Below are positions 42,127-50,912 of a DNA stretch of 58,897 nucleotides, one piece after another. The stretch covers positions 1 to 58,897 of the forward strand of contig JAFQGK010000054.1 of NCBI GenBank assembly GCA_017398335.1, given 5' to 3'. The position numbers and the translations under genes were made by a program. Below the pieces are notes generated by a model. It saw only the letters and a program-made list of their open reading frames with translations. It had not been told where the DNA came from and ran no database searches. This DNA is from Bacteroidales bacterium (GTDB lineage: Bacteria > Bacteroidota > Bacteroidia > Bacteroidales > UBA932). Positions within the stretch are counted from its first letter, which is position 1. Each line of letters opens with the position of its first letter.

Positions 42127-43200
42127 CTATTTCTGTTTCATGAATCTCAGGCATTTGAGAATCCAGCTTGGCAGCGGCTTCTTGTCATCCCTGTTCTCAA
42201 GATTGAGATAGATTCCGAACTTCTTCAGGATAGGAATTCGGAATGTCTCCACAAACTCGATGAGAGTTCCGTCAGGATCTTCGATATATGTGAAGTGACC
42301 GTTGGCCTCTCCCATCTTGAAATCCCTTCCGCCGTCGCATACGAACTCATGCCCGAATTCTGCTGCAGCTTTCCTGATTTCCTCCATATTACGGATGTCG
42401 AAGCAGAGGTGAATGAAGCCGGGGTCTCCCCAGAGACGGCCTTCATAGAGCTTACGTGCCTGATGAGGACCAGTCTTTGCTACTCTCTCGACAAGCTCGA
42501 TATGTGATGTACCCATGATTTCAGAGAGCGGGCCTTCTATAGGCTTCGATCTGCTGAGCATGACTCTTCTGAGCTTGTACTGGCTTCCCGGTACGCCTTC
42601 AAAATCAGCAAAAGTGTCGGTTATGTCATATTCAACCTTGTCATAGTCAAGGATGGAACTGTAGAACTTGATGGACTTGTCCATATCTGAGACTCCGAGG
42701 ATTGCACCGTTGTTACCGCCAGTGTTCTTGTCTTCGTCGATGAAGCAGTAATCATCGCTCTCCACATCGAAGATATTGTTCCAAGGATCCATTACGAAGA
42801 AATGCTCCTTCCCTGCTGGATTTGCGGCAGGCTGTGTGAGTATGTTTACACCTTTAGCCTTCATTTCCTCATATGCTGCCCGTACATTGCGTGACTTCAC
42901 CTTGCAGGCAAAGATACCGTAATCACCGAACTGTGGAGTGAAATCAATGTAGTTGAGTTCACGCTCACGTGGTTCCCACACCTCGAATCCACCGCCTCCG
43001 CGAAGGTTGAGGACTAGGATGGCATATCTTGGCTGAGGCTTTCCGCCTGTGTATGGAAGCATCCTTTCGGCAACACCCACGTCGCCGAACATCTTGAGGT
43101 CAAATCCGAAGACATCCTTGTACCATGCCCAGGATTCTTCTACGTTACGAACTCCGATTCCGACCTGCTGTACACCGCAGATCACTTTGTCTTTACTCAT
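42127..43200 (-). CDS. two-module VOC (glyoxalase fold) protein
   Basis: The 357-residue protein has two VOC domains, about residues 8-150 (VGIGVRNVEESWAWYKDVFGF) and 165-325 (GVSDMDKSIKFYSSILDY), with metal-ligand candidates in SHIELVERV and EDPDGTLIEFVETF. The four-module-like arrangement resembles glyoxalase/dioxygenase proteins such as methylmalonyl-CoA epimerase or extradiol dioxygenases. The substrate is unknown. The SDR gene begins 30 bases upstream, and these genes share one strand. Confidence 0.7.
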   Translation of the reverse strand: MSKDKVICGVQQVGIGVRNVEESWAWYKDVFGFDLKMFGDVGVAERMLPYTGGKPQPRYAILVLNLRGGGGFEVWEPRERELNYIDFTPQFGDYGIFACKVKSRNVRAAYEEMKAKGVNILTQPAANPAGKEHFFVMDPWNNIFDVESDDYCFIDEDKNTGGNNGAILGVSDMDKSIKFYSSILDYDKVEYDITDTFADFEGVPGSQYKLRRVMLSRSKPIEGPLSEIMGTSHIELVERVAKTGPHQARKLYEGRLWGDPGFIHLCFDIRNMEEIRKAAAEFGHEFVCDGGRDFKMGEANGHFTYIEDPDGTLIEFVETFRIPILKKFGIYLNLENRDDKKPLPSWILKCLRFMKQK

Positions 43201-43230
43201 ATTGGTCTGGTTTAAGTTATTGCTGGAAAT

Positions 43231-44019
43231 CTATCGTGCCGATACATTGCGTGCTATCAGACGGAAGAGGCACGGAATATATTTATAGAAAGGAACCATG
43301 ATTGTGTCGAATCCTCCGATCACCTTCTGGTGCTTTCCTCTTGCGATGGCTCTGATTGCCACCTTGGCGCATTTGTTCACGTCATATCCGTTTGCCTGAC
43401 CCGGATCCATCACTCCTGTAGCCTTTCCGTTGCCGTCCAGAGCGTTCTTGGATACTTCAGTATGGATGCGTCCCGGAATTATGATGGTGGTCTTGATCTG
43501 CGGATATTCGAGTGCTATGGTCTCGTAGAAACCGTGGATGGCATGCTTGGATGCGCAGTATGCTGAACGTACAGGAAATCCGAAAACTCCTGATACAGAA
43601 GATACTACGGCGATATGGACTCCTCTTTCAATGAACATGTCCTTGAGTGATTTCACAAGGTAGATGCCTCCGAAATAGTTCACTTCCATAAGTCTCCTGT
43701 CCACGCTGATGTCTGTTTCAAGCGTGAGTGCTCTCTGTGAAATACCGGCATTGAGCAGAAGGAAATCTATCATATGTCCTTCGCTGCGGATCCACTCCAC
43801 CAGTTCGTCTATTGATTCAGGCTTCTCCACGTCGACTGTCTTGCACCATGATTTTACTCCGAGTGCCAGACAATTCTTCTGTACCCTTTCAAGAGCCTCA
43901 AGACGTCTTCCTGTCAGGATGACATTAGTGCCTTTCTTAGCGTACTGATAGGCCATTGCCTCTCCAATGCCGCTGCCGCCTCCGGTGATGAGGACGGTCT
44001 TGTCTTTAAATTGTAACAT
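43231..44019 (-). CDS. SDR-family oxidoreductase
   Basis: The 262-residue protein has the Rossmann motif VLITGGGSGIGEAMAYQYA, LLNAGISQRAL, VVSSVSGVFGFPVRSAYCASKHA with the catalytic Ser, Tyr and Lys, and a hydrophobic C-terminal tail. It resembles the membrane-associated DHRS7-type group. It is an NAD(P)-dependent dehydrogenase of unknown substrate, in a row with the VOC and DJ-1 genes. Confidence 0.8.
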   Translation of the reverse strand: MLQFKDKTVLITGGGSGIGEAMAYQYAKKGTNVILTGRRLEALERVQKNCLALGVKSWCKTVDVEKPESIDELVEWIRSEGHMIDFLLLNAGISQRALTLETDISVDRRLMEVNYFGGIYLVKSLKDMFIERGVHIAVVSSVSGVFGFPVRSAYCASKHAIHGFYETIALEYPQIKTTIIIPGRIHTEVSKNALDGNGKATGVMDPGQANGYDVNKCAKVAIRAIARGKHQKVIGGFDTIMVPFYKYIPCLFRLIARNVSAR

Positions 44020-44063
44020 ATCAGGTTTGATTTTAGTACGGTTTGTCTAAGGCAGGAAGGACA

Positions 44064-44639
44064 TTAAAGCATAAGTGCGGCCTTTACCTTGTCTGCGGTT
44101 TCCTGGCCCTTTACATGAGCCAGAATGGCAAGTCCGAACTCGACAGCCCAGCCAGGACCGCGTCCGGTTATCATGTTGCCGTCGACCACGACCCCTTCCT
44201 TTACATATTCTGCTCCTTTGGCTGTGATCGCTTCCTCGAACCCGTCGTAGCAGGTCATCTTCTTGCCTGTGATGTCAGCAAGGAGAGTGAGGACTACGCT
44301 CGGTGCAGCACAGATGGCGGCAACGGTACCGCCTTCTGAGTAATGCTGCTGCATGATGTCCATGAGTTTGCCGAATGCAGCCAGATTGGCTGAGCCGGGC
44401 ATTCCTCCAGGGAAAATCATTATGTCGCTCGGCAGGCATGGACCGAATGAGGTCGAAGCCTTGAATTCTCCGAAAGCCATATCTGCAATGACAGGAATCC
44501 TGTTGGAACTTGTCACGATCCTGTCATCATAGATCGATACGGTCTTTACATTTATTCCGCCTCTGCGGAGCATATTGACTGTTGTGAGGGCTTCGGAAAT
44601 CTCGAATCCGTCAGCAAGGAATACGTATGTGCCTTTCAT
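44064..44639 (-). CDS. DJ-1/PfpI (YajL) family protein
   Basis: The 191-residue protein has FLADGFEISEALTTVNMLRRGG with the conserved Glu, IMIFPGGMPGSANLAA, and AAICAAPSVVLTLLADITGKKMTCY with the nucleophile Cys, split as AAICAAPS. These residues define the DJ-1 family, which acts as a deglycase or chaperone against oxidative damage. It follows the C11 peptidase gene by 3 bases. Confidence 0.85.
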   Translation of the reverse strand: MKGTYVFLADGFEISEALTTVNMLRRGGINVKTVSIYDDRIVTSSNRIPVIADMAFGEFKASTSFGPCLPSDIMIFPGGMPGSANLAAFGKLMDIMQQHYSEGGTVAAICAAPSVVLTLLADITGKKMTCYDGFEEAITAKGAEYVKEGVVVDGNMITGRGPGWAVEFGLAILAHVKGQETADKVKAALML

Positions 44640-44642
44640 ATA

Positions 44643-46013
44643 TCAAAGTAATTCATTATCGGTTATCAGACCGGTTGCCCGGTTCCATTTCAGTGTCTTA
44701 TAATGTTCGTTGACAATTTCTCTGTCCCAGTCCGGCAGATACATGCTCAGACCGCAATGATGATCGATCTTGAGCCCTCCGAGAAAATACTCGGTGGCGT
44801 GCTTGCTTATCACGCACGCTTCAAGAGCTTTTTTCAGCTCTGCGAGGTCTGCTTCAGATGCTCCAGCCTTTATGACTATATCTTCCAGATCGAAGAAGAG
44901 ACCGTGTGGTCGTGAATTGTTCGGCTGGAAATACTGCTGGACGCCCGACCTCCTGCTGCTCTTGGAAAGAGTCGTTATCAGGCCTGCATTGCGTGCGACG
45001 ACATCAACCAGACCATCGATGTACCTGCAGTCGACCACCGAAACTGTCGCATATCTGTAGCCGCTGTTCGGGTGTTCGGCGTACATCTTATAATAGTCGA
45101 AGGCAAATGATTCAATATCAGGAACTTCCCCTTCAAGAACGTAGGATAGCAGATTCTTGTAATCCATTCCTCCGGACAGGATCTCGGTCTGGGAAAAACA
45201 TATCTTGTCGCATTTGTCCTTAAGCTCGTAAGCGACTTCTATGCCGCCCATAAGGCAGCAGTCGAAGATGAGGTAGTCCAGATGGAATGGTACTGCCGAA
45301 GCGAAATCCGTCAGTTCGATTTCTCTGGAGTTGGATGGTCTGCCGTCGAAATGTGCGCCGATGCTTTTAGTAAACGGATGAAGGTCGGTATATTTTTCCA
45401 GTGGCTTGAAGTCAAGACCTAAGGCCCTGTATAAACCTGAAACAGACTTGTCTGGGACCTTGTAGCAATATAATTCCGGAGCCCATCCTGTAGCATGCGA
45501 GGATATAAGCATGCCATAATGTTCGGCCGGGAACGTTTCCTTGACATATGTCAGGGCATCGTGCATTATATCTTTCGATGCCGCTGCAGAACCTTCGGGA
45601 TATACGATGAGAGTGTCTCTGGTGAGCGTGCCGTCTCCTGCTGTATATGCTTTGTAAAGGACTGGGGATGTAGGTGTCTTGTAGTCTCCGCTGCCGGCTG
45701 TAGAGTGGTTGAGGATAAGTACTGCGTCATCATATGGATGGAATCCAGGCACATACCCTGTCAGCATTTCGTTGATGTCGGCTTTAAGGTCGGATGACAG
45801 ATTGTTGTATCCCATGGAATAAACAATGAATACGTTTTTCCTGCATCCGTCGCTTATCCTGTCAGGATAATGCTTTGAGCCGTTTCTGTCATTATGGGTC
45901 GTGTCAGGGTAAAGGTCATCTTCCGGAAATGGGCTGCAGGACCATGCGAGAGCGGCCGCAGCGATGGCAATAATCCATCTTCCATACTTCGATATTATAC
46001 CTTTTATTGCCAT
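44643..46013 (-). CDS. clostripain-like C11 cysteine peptidase, lipoprotein
   Basis: The ATG at 46013 gives 456 residues with a lipobox (LAWSC). MLISSHATGW holds the catalytic His and IFDCCLMGGIEVAYEL the catalytic Cys, the pair of the C11 (clostripain) family. These are secreted cysteine proteases of gut Bacteroidales. The promoter TATCTTTG on this strand at 46034-46041 lies upstream, which rules out the extended start at 46055. Confidence 0.8.
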   Translation of the reverse strand: MAIKGIISKYGRWIIAIAAAALAWSCSPFPEDDLYPDTTHNDRNGSKHYPDRISDGCRKNVFIVYSMGYNNLSSDLKADINEMLTGYVPGFHPYDDAVLILNHSTAGSGDYKTPTSPVLYKAYTAGDGTLTRDTLIVYPEGSAAASKDIMHDALTYVKETFPAEHYGMLISSHATGWAPELYCYKVPDKSVSGLYRALGLDFKPLEKYTDLHPFTKSIGAHFDGRPSNSREIELTDFASAVPFHLDYLIFDCCLMGGIEVAYELKDKCDKICFSQTEILSGGMDYKNLLSYVLEGEVPDIESFAFDYYKMYAEHPNSGYRYATVSVVDCRYIDGLVDVVARNAGLITTLSKSSRRSGVQQYFQPNNSRPHGLFFDLEDIVIKAGASEADLAELKKALEACVISKHATEYFLGGLKIDHHCGLSMYLPDWDREIVNEHYKTLKWNRATGLITDNELL

Positions 46014-46033
46014 AATGACTTTATTTAAACAGA

Positions 46034-46069
46034 CAAAGATAATTATTTTTGTCATAATTCGTATATTTG
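46034..46069. promoter_or_regulatory. divergent promoter boxes for the C11 peptidase and DPP III genes
   Basis: TATCTTTG on the minus strand (46034-46041) and TATATTTG on the plus strand (46062-46069) fit TAnnTTTG. They serve the genes starting at 46013 and 46115. Confidence 0.6.
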
Positions 46070-46114
46070 TAGGCTTTCATTGGCAGGCGAATTGACAGAT
46101 CAAATACAATACAT

Positions 46115-48127
46115 ATGAAATTTTCGGTAAAAATGATTACAACAGTGGGCCTGGCCGCGGCCCTGGTTTCCTGTTCGGAGAATGCGGCAGAGAAAGAAAC
46201 TGCTGTTCAGGACGGTACTTTCAAGTATCTTGTGGATGAATTTGCAGACCTGAAGATAATGAGATATCAGGTGCCTGGATGGGATGATCTAACCTTGAAG
46301 CAGAAGAAATATGTGTATCATCTTGCTGAGGCTGCCAAATATGGCCGTGACATCATCTGGATGCAGAATTGCGAGGAAAATCTCAGGATCCGCAAGGTTC
46401 TTGAAAACATCATCGAAAACTACGCCGGTGACCGCACTTGTGAGGAATGGGCGAAGTTCGAAGAGTATGCAAAGAGAGTGTTCTTCAGCAACGGCATCCA
46501 TCATCACTATGCTGAGGACAAATTCTATCCGGAGTGTTCGCAGGACTATTTCAGCACCTTGATGAATGCGGTTGGAGTTGATGACTCCGAGCTTGAATAT
46601 GTAATATACGATCCGTCAGTATATCCTGCAAGAAAGGATATGCATGCGGATGACATCGTGGCGGCTTCAGCTGTGAACTTCTATGAGAATGTGACTCGCG
46701 AGGAAGTTGATGCTCTATATGCTTCAATGGTTGATCCGGAAGACAAGACTCCGGTATCATACGGCCTCAACAGCCGTGTCGTGAAGGGTGCAGACGGCGT
46801 TGTACGCGAAGAAGTCTACAAGGTGGGCGGACTCTACGGCCCGGCTCTCGAGAAGATCATCGCAGAACTCAAGAAGGCGGCAAAGTATGCAGAAAACGAT
46901 ACTCAGAAGGCTTATACTGCCGATCTTATCAAATATTATCAGACCGGTGACCTGAAGCTATGGGACAAATACAACATCCAGTGGGTGAAGGATACTCTCG
47001 GAACCATCGATTATGTGAACGGTTTCGTTGAGGATTATAACGACCCTCTCGGACGCAAGGCTACATGGGAAGGACTTGTGAATTACAAGGATTACGAGGC
47101 GTCGAAGAGGACTGAGCTTATCAGCGAGAATGCTCAGTGGTTCGAGGATAACTCACCGGTTGATGCGCGTTTCAAGAAACCTCAGGTGAAGGGCGTGACC
47201 GCCAAGGTAATCAATGTGGCAGTGCTTGCCGGTGACTGCTATCCTGCAGCACCTATCGGCATCAACCTGCCGAATGCGGACTGGATCCGTCGTGAACATG
47301 GTTCCAAGTCTGTTACTATTGCAAACCTGACTTCTGCATACAGCAAGGCAGCGGAAGAGTCGCCTTCAAGCATGCTTTCTGAATTTGCATGGTCACAGGA
47401 GGAAATCGACCTTCAGAAAAAGTACGGTGACATCACAGGTGACCTTCATACAGACCTTCATGAGTGCCTCGGCCATGGCTCAGGACAGTTGCTTCCAACA
47501 ACATCTCCTAATGCTCTTGGCGAGTACAGCTCTGCTCTTGAGGAGACCCGCGCAGACCTCTTCGGACTTTATTATATCGCCGATCCAAAGATGGTAGAGC
47601 TCGGAATCCTTCCTGACCAGGAGGCTTATAAGGCAGAATATGCAAGCTTCATCCGCAACGGTATCTTCACTCAGTTCACACGCGTAGAGCTCGGCAAGAA
47701 GAATATGGAGGCTCATATGCAGAACCGCAAGCTCATCGCTGACTGGTGCTATGAAAAGGGCCTTGCGGACAATGTGATCGAGAAGAAGGTGCGTGACGGC
47801 AAGACTTATTTCGTGGTCAATGATTATGAGGCTCTCCGCGGTCTTTTCGGACAGCTCCTTGCTGAGGTCCAGAGAATCAAGTCAGAAGGTGATTATGAAG
47901 CTGGAAAGGCTCTGATTGAGACATATGCAGTGAATATCGATCCGGAACTTCATAAGGAAGTGAAGGAACGTTATGCAGCCCTCAATCTCAAACCTTACGG
48001 TGGTTTCCTCAATCCTGAGATTGTCCCTGTCAAGAAGGGTCTCAAGGTGGTTGACTACAAGATTGTCTATGCAGACAGCTTCCTCAACCAGATGATGGAG
48101 TACGGAAAGAAATATTCAACACTTTAG
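46115..48127 (+). CDS. dipeptidyl-peptidase III (M49), lipoprotein
   Basis: The 670-residue protein has a lipobox at about Cys20 (LVSCSE). The M49 zinc motif is HECLGHGSGQ (HExxGH form), and the third ligand is in SALEETRADLFGLYY. It cuts dipeptides from the N terminus of short peptides. The length matches the Bacteroides enzyme. This group is often mislabelled as a dihydrofolate reductase; the motifs here are those of DPP III. The xerD gene starts 17 bases after its stop. Confidence 0.9.
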   Translation: MKFSVKMITTVGLAAALVSCSENAAEKETAVQDGTFKYLVDEFADLKIMRYQVPGWDDLTLKQKKYVYHLAEAAKYGRDIIWMQNCEENLRIRKVLENIIENYAGDRTCEEWAKFEEYAKRVFFSNGIHHHYAEDKFYPECSQDYFSTLMNAVGVDDSELEYVIYDPSVYPARKDMHADDIVAASAVNFYENVTREEVDALYASMVDPEDKTPVSYGLNSRVVKGADGVVREEVYKVGGLYGPALEKIIAELKKAAKYAENDTQKAYTADLIKYYQTGDLKLWDKYNIQWVKDTLGTIDYVNGFVEDYNDPLGRKATWEGLVNYKDYEASKRTELISENAQWFEDNSPVDARFKKPQVKGVTAKVINVAVLAGDCYPAAPIGINLPNADWIRREHGSKSVTIANLTSAYSKAAEESPSSMLSEFAWSQEEIDLQKKYGDITGDLHTDLHECLGHGSGQLLPTTSPNALGEYSSALEETRADLFGLYYIADPKMVELGILPDQEAYKAEYASFIRNGIFTQFTRVELGKKNMEAHMQNRKLIADWCYEKGLADNVIEKKVRDGKTYFVVNDYEALRGLFGQLLAEVQRIKSEGDYEAGKALIETYAVNIDPELHKEVKERYAALNLKPYGGFLNPEIVPVKKGLKVVDYKIVYADSFLNQMMEYGKKYSTL

Positions 48128-48144
48128 TATCTGCACCATATAGG

Positions 48145-49041
48145 GTGGAAGGACTGCTTAAAGATTACGAATTTTATCTTCGTATAGAACGTGCGATGTC
48201 GCGGAATACCGTGGCATCGTATTGTTCTGATGTGCGTAAGTTCCTGTCTTTTATAGATGTACGCCCTGATCAGGTTAGCCCTGATGATGTCACTGAATAT
48301 CTGGCTTCACTCTATATGCTTTCGGAACGTAGCCAGGCGCGGCTTTTAAGTGCCCTGAGGAATTTCTATGATTGGATGTTTCTGGAAGGGACTGTAAGTG
48401 CCAATCCGTGTGAACTGGTGGATATGCCCAAGATCGGACGATATCTTCCGTCAGTCCTTACGGTCGAAGAGGTCGAAGCGGTCATTGATTCTGTGAATAC
48501 GTCCGATTGGCTGGGGATACGTGACCGTGCCATACTTGAAATCCTGTACGGATGCGGTCTGCGTGTCTCGGAAGCAGTAGGACTCAGGATATCCGGCCTT
48601 TATCCGGAAGAAGGCTTCATACGCGTGATTGGAAAAGGTAACAAGGAGAGGCTTGTCCCTTTCTGTGGAATGGCTCCGGATGCGGTAATGAAATATCTGG
48701 AGGTGCGGCCCCAACCTGCTGATGCTGCATCTGATGATATCCTCTTTCTTAATAATCGGGGACGTGGCTTGAGCCGTGTCTCCATGTTCAAGATGGTCAA
48801 GCGTCAGGCTCTTCTTGCCGGCATACGAAAGGATATATCCCCTCATACATTCAGGCATTCCTTTGCTACCCATCTTGTCGAAAACGGTGCAGACCTGCGT
48901 GTGGTCCAGGAAATGCTCGGGCACGAGAGCATAACCACGACAGAGATTTATACACATATAGAGACCCATACATGGCAGAAGGAGGTGATGGAACATCATC
49001 CGCGCAGGGAAACCGCTTTGCCTGAACCGAAAAAATGTTAA
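48145..49041 (+). CDS. xerD: site-specific tyrosine recombinase XerD-like
   Basis: The 298-residue protein starts with GTG at 48145 and has the SAM-like N-terminal domain (YLRIERAMSRNTVASYCSDV) and catalytic residues in GCGLRVSEAVGL (Arg), IGKGNKERLVPF (Lys), SPHTFRHSFATHLVENG (His, Arg) and LGHESITTTEIYTHI (His, Tyr). It resolves chromosome dimers at dif with XerC. It begins 17 bases after the DPP III gene. A GTG start is used because the first ATG would remove part of the domain. Confidence 0.9.
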   Translation: MEGLLKDYEFYLRIERAMSRNTVASYCSDVRKFLSFIDVRPDQVSPDDVTEYLASLYMLSERSQARLLSALRNFYDWMFLEGTVSANPCELVDMPKIGRYLPSVLTVEEVEAVIDSVNTSDWLGIRDRAILEILYGCGLRVSEAVGLRISGLYPEEGFIRVIGKGNKERLVPFCGMAPDAVMKYLEVRPQPADAASDDILFLNNRGRGLSRVSMFKMVKRQALLAGIRKDISPHTFRHSFATHLVENGADLRVVQEMLGHESITTTEIYTHIETHTWQKEVMEHHPRRETALPEPKKC

Positions 49042-49046
49042 ATTTG
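49039..49046 (+). promoter_or_regulatory. -7 promoter box overlapping the xerD stop
   Basis: TAAATTTG overlaps the TAA of xerD and lies 28 bases before the FKBP ATG, so that gene could have its own start of transcription. Confidence 0.5.
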
Positions 49047-49074
49047 CGGAACTTATATAGTAAACGATAGAATT

Positions 49075-49680
49075 ATGGATAAGAACAGTTATGCATTGGG
49101 CATGAGCATTGCCCACAATATGATGTCATCAGGCATCAAGGAAGTGAATTTTGATGATTTTGCAGCTGGAGTAAAGGCAGTGCTTACAGGTGCGGAGCCT
49201 GCAGTATCTTTCCAGGAGGCCGGCCAGCTGCTTGACAAATATTTTGCAGAACTTGAGGCTGAACAGAAGGCTCAGGCAGAGGCCATGAGCGCAATGATGC
49301 GTCAGGAGGGAGAAGAGTTCCTCGCAGCCAAGGCGAAGGAGGAGGGAGTCGTAGTGCTTCCGAGCGGCCTCCAGTACAAGGTCATCACAGAAGGAACCGG
49401 CAAGAAGCCGCAGGCTACCGATAAGGTAAAGTGTCACTACGAGGGTACATTCGCGAACGGTAGCATCTTCGACAGCTCTTACAGGAGAAACGAACCTGCA
49501 GTATTCGGTCTGAATCAGGTGATTGCAGGATGGACAGAAGGTGTCCAGCTTATGTCCGAAGGCTCGAAATATGAGTTCTATATCCCTTATAACCTCGCAT
49601 ACGGCGAGCAGGGTGCTCCAGGAGCCATCCCTCCATATGCTGCTCTCAAGTTTGTTGTTGAACTCATAGAGGTGCTCTAA
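49075..49680 (+). CDS. FKBP-type peptidyl-prolyl isomerase with N-terminal helical domain
   Basis: The 201-residue protein has no clear signal peptide. Residues ~1-85 are helical (dimerisation type; KNSYALGMSIAHNMM, then AELEAEQKAQAEAM) and the last ~110 are the FKBP domain: LPSGLQYKVITEGTG, VKCHYEGTFANGSIFDSSYRR, and IPYNLAYGEQGAPGAIPPY. It isomerises proline bonds and is of the FklB/Mip group. pnuC starts 3 bases after its stop. Confidence 0.85.
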   Translation: MDKNSYALGMSIAHNMMSSGIKEVNFDDFAAGVKAVLTGAEPAVSFQEAGQLLDKYFAELEAEQKAQAEAMSAMMRQEGEEFLAAKAKEEGVVVLPSGLQYKVITEGTGKKPQATDKVKCHYEGTFANGSIFDSSYRRNEPAVFGLNQVIAGWTEGVQLMSEGSKYEFYIPYNLAYGEQGAPGAIPPYAALKFVVELIEVL

Positions 49681-49683
49681 GAT

Positions 49684-50265
49684 ATGGACTGGATGCAGGT
49701 ATTCACCCTCGTCACGGGAGTGATCTACATCGTTCTTGAAATAAGGCAGAAGAACTTCATGTGGGTGGTCGGGATCGCTACCAGCCTTGCCGCAATGTGG
49801 GTCTTCTTCCGTCAGGGACTTTATGCATCCTTCGGTCTTAATACCTATTATCTGATAACGTCATTCATCGGTCTATGGCATTGGAGCAGAGACAGAAAAC
49901 GTCTCTCCGATGAACAGCAGGCTGATGATGTCATTCATCTTAATCGGCTGAACGTCAGGGTTGCAGCCTTAAGCGCAATCCTGGCCATAGTCGGTATTTT
50001 TGCTTTGGCACATCTGATGGAACTGGTGGAGAATCCGATGTCATATCTGGATGCCACCGTTACCGTCCTGAGTGCGATAGCCACATGGTGGCTTGTGAAA
50101 TGCTATCTTCAGCAGTGGTGGCTGTGGATTGCCGCGGACTTCCTGAGCACCGTACTATGTGCATCTCAGGGAATGTGGTGGATGACAGCACTTTATGCTG
50201 CATATACGCTTTCAGCCGTGTATGGCTATATACATTGGAAAAGAAAAGGTCAGTATGTCATATAA
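49684..50265 (+). CDS. pnuC: nicotinamide mononucleotide/riboside transporter PnuC
   Basis: The 193-residue membrane protein has several TM helices and the family pattern: IYIVLEIRQKNFMWVVGIATSLAAMWVFF, split as IRQKNFMWVVGI, then LNTYYLITSFIGLWHW and WWLWIAADFLSTVLCASQGMW. It imports nicotinamide riboside for NAD salvage. It overlaps recR by 11 bases, so the four genes from xerD form one unit. Confidence 0.9.
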   Translation: MDWMQVFTLVTGVIYIVLEIRQKNFMWVVGIATSLAAMWVFFRQGLYASFGLNTYYLITSFIGLWHWSRDRKRLSDEQQADDVIHLNRLNVRVAALSAILAIVGIFALAHLMELVENPMSYLDATVTVLSAIATWWLVKCYLQQWWLWIAADFLSTVLCASQGMWWMTALYAAYTLSAVYGYIHWKRKGQYVI

Positions 50266-50881
50266 GGAAAATTATCCGTCAAAGCTGCTTGAAGAAGCTG
50301 TCGATGCCATCAGTTCTCTGCCCGGTGTCGGCCGCAGGAGCGCCCTTCGTCTTGCCCTGCATCTTCTGAAGCAGCCTGCTGAAAACGTGCATCATTTCAC
50401 GTCTGCGATCGACAACCTTCGTGATGAAGTGAAATATTGCAGGCAGTGCAGGATGATCTCCGACGATGATATATGTTCGATATGCTCGGATAAGTCGCGC
50501 GACGCAAATACAATCTGTGTGGTGGAGACTGTCAGGGATGTCATGAGCATAGAAAACACCGGACAGTACAGGGGAGTATATCATGTGCTTGGAGGTATAA
50601 TCTCACCTATCAATGGCGTAGGACCGTCAGACCTTACTATCAGAGAACTTACATGCAGAGTAGCCGCACTGTCGACAGAGGCGGATGTCGAGGTCATTCT
50701 GGCCCTCAGCGGCGATGTTGAAGGTGAGACTACTTCGTTCTATATCTACAGGCAGCTGGCTCAATACAATGTCCGCGTCTCGACTCTTGCGCGAGGCCTC
50801 GGCTTCGGTGATGACCTTGAATATGCGGATGAACTGACCCTCGGCCGTTCGATAATCAATCGTCAGATTTTCAAACCCTAA
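50255..50881 (+). CDS. recR: recombination protein RecR
   Basis: The 208-residue protein has an N-terminal helix-hairpin-helix (AISSLPGVGRRSALRLALHLL), a four-Cys zinc finger (YCRQCRMISDDDICSICSD), and a Toprim domain with VVETVRDVMSIENTG and GGIISPINGVGPSDLT. It loads RecA with RecFO in gap repair. The start at 50255 overlaps the end of pnuC. Confidence 0.95.
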   Translation: MSYKENYPSKLLEEAVDAISSLPGVGRRSALRLALHLLKQPAENVHHFTSAIDNLRDEVKYCRQCRMISDDDICSICSDKSRDANTICVVETVRDVMSIENTGQYRGVYHVLGGIISPINGVGPSDLTIRELTCRVAALSTEADVEVILALSGDVEGETTSFYIYRQLAQYNVRVSTLARGLGFGDDLEYADELTLGRSIINRQIFKP

Positions 50882-50912
50882 GAACTGAAAACACTAATTA
50901 ATTACCGATCAT

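Noticed and set aside
46014-46055. Extended N terminus of the C11 peptidase starting at 46055
   Set aside because: It would include the promoter box at 46034-46041 and would spoil the lipoprotein signal peptide.
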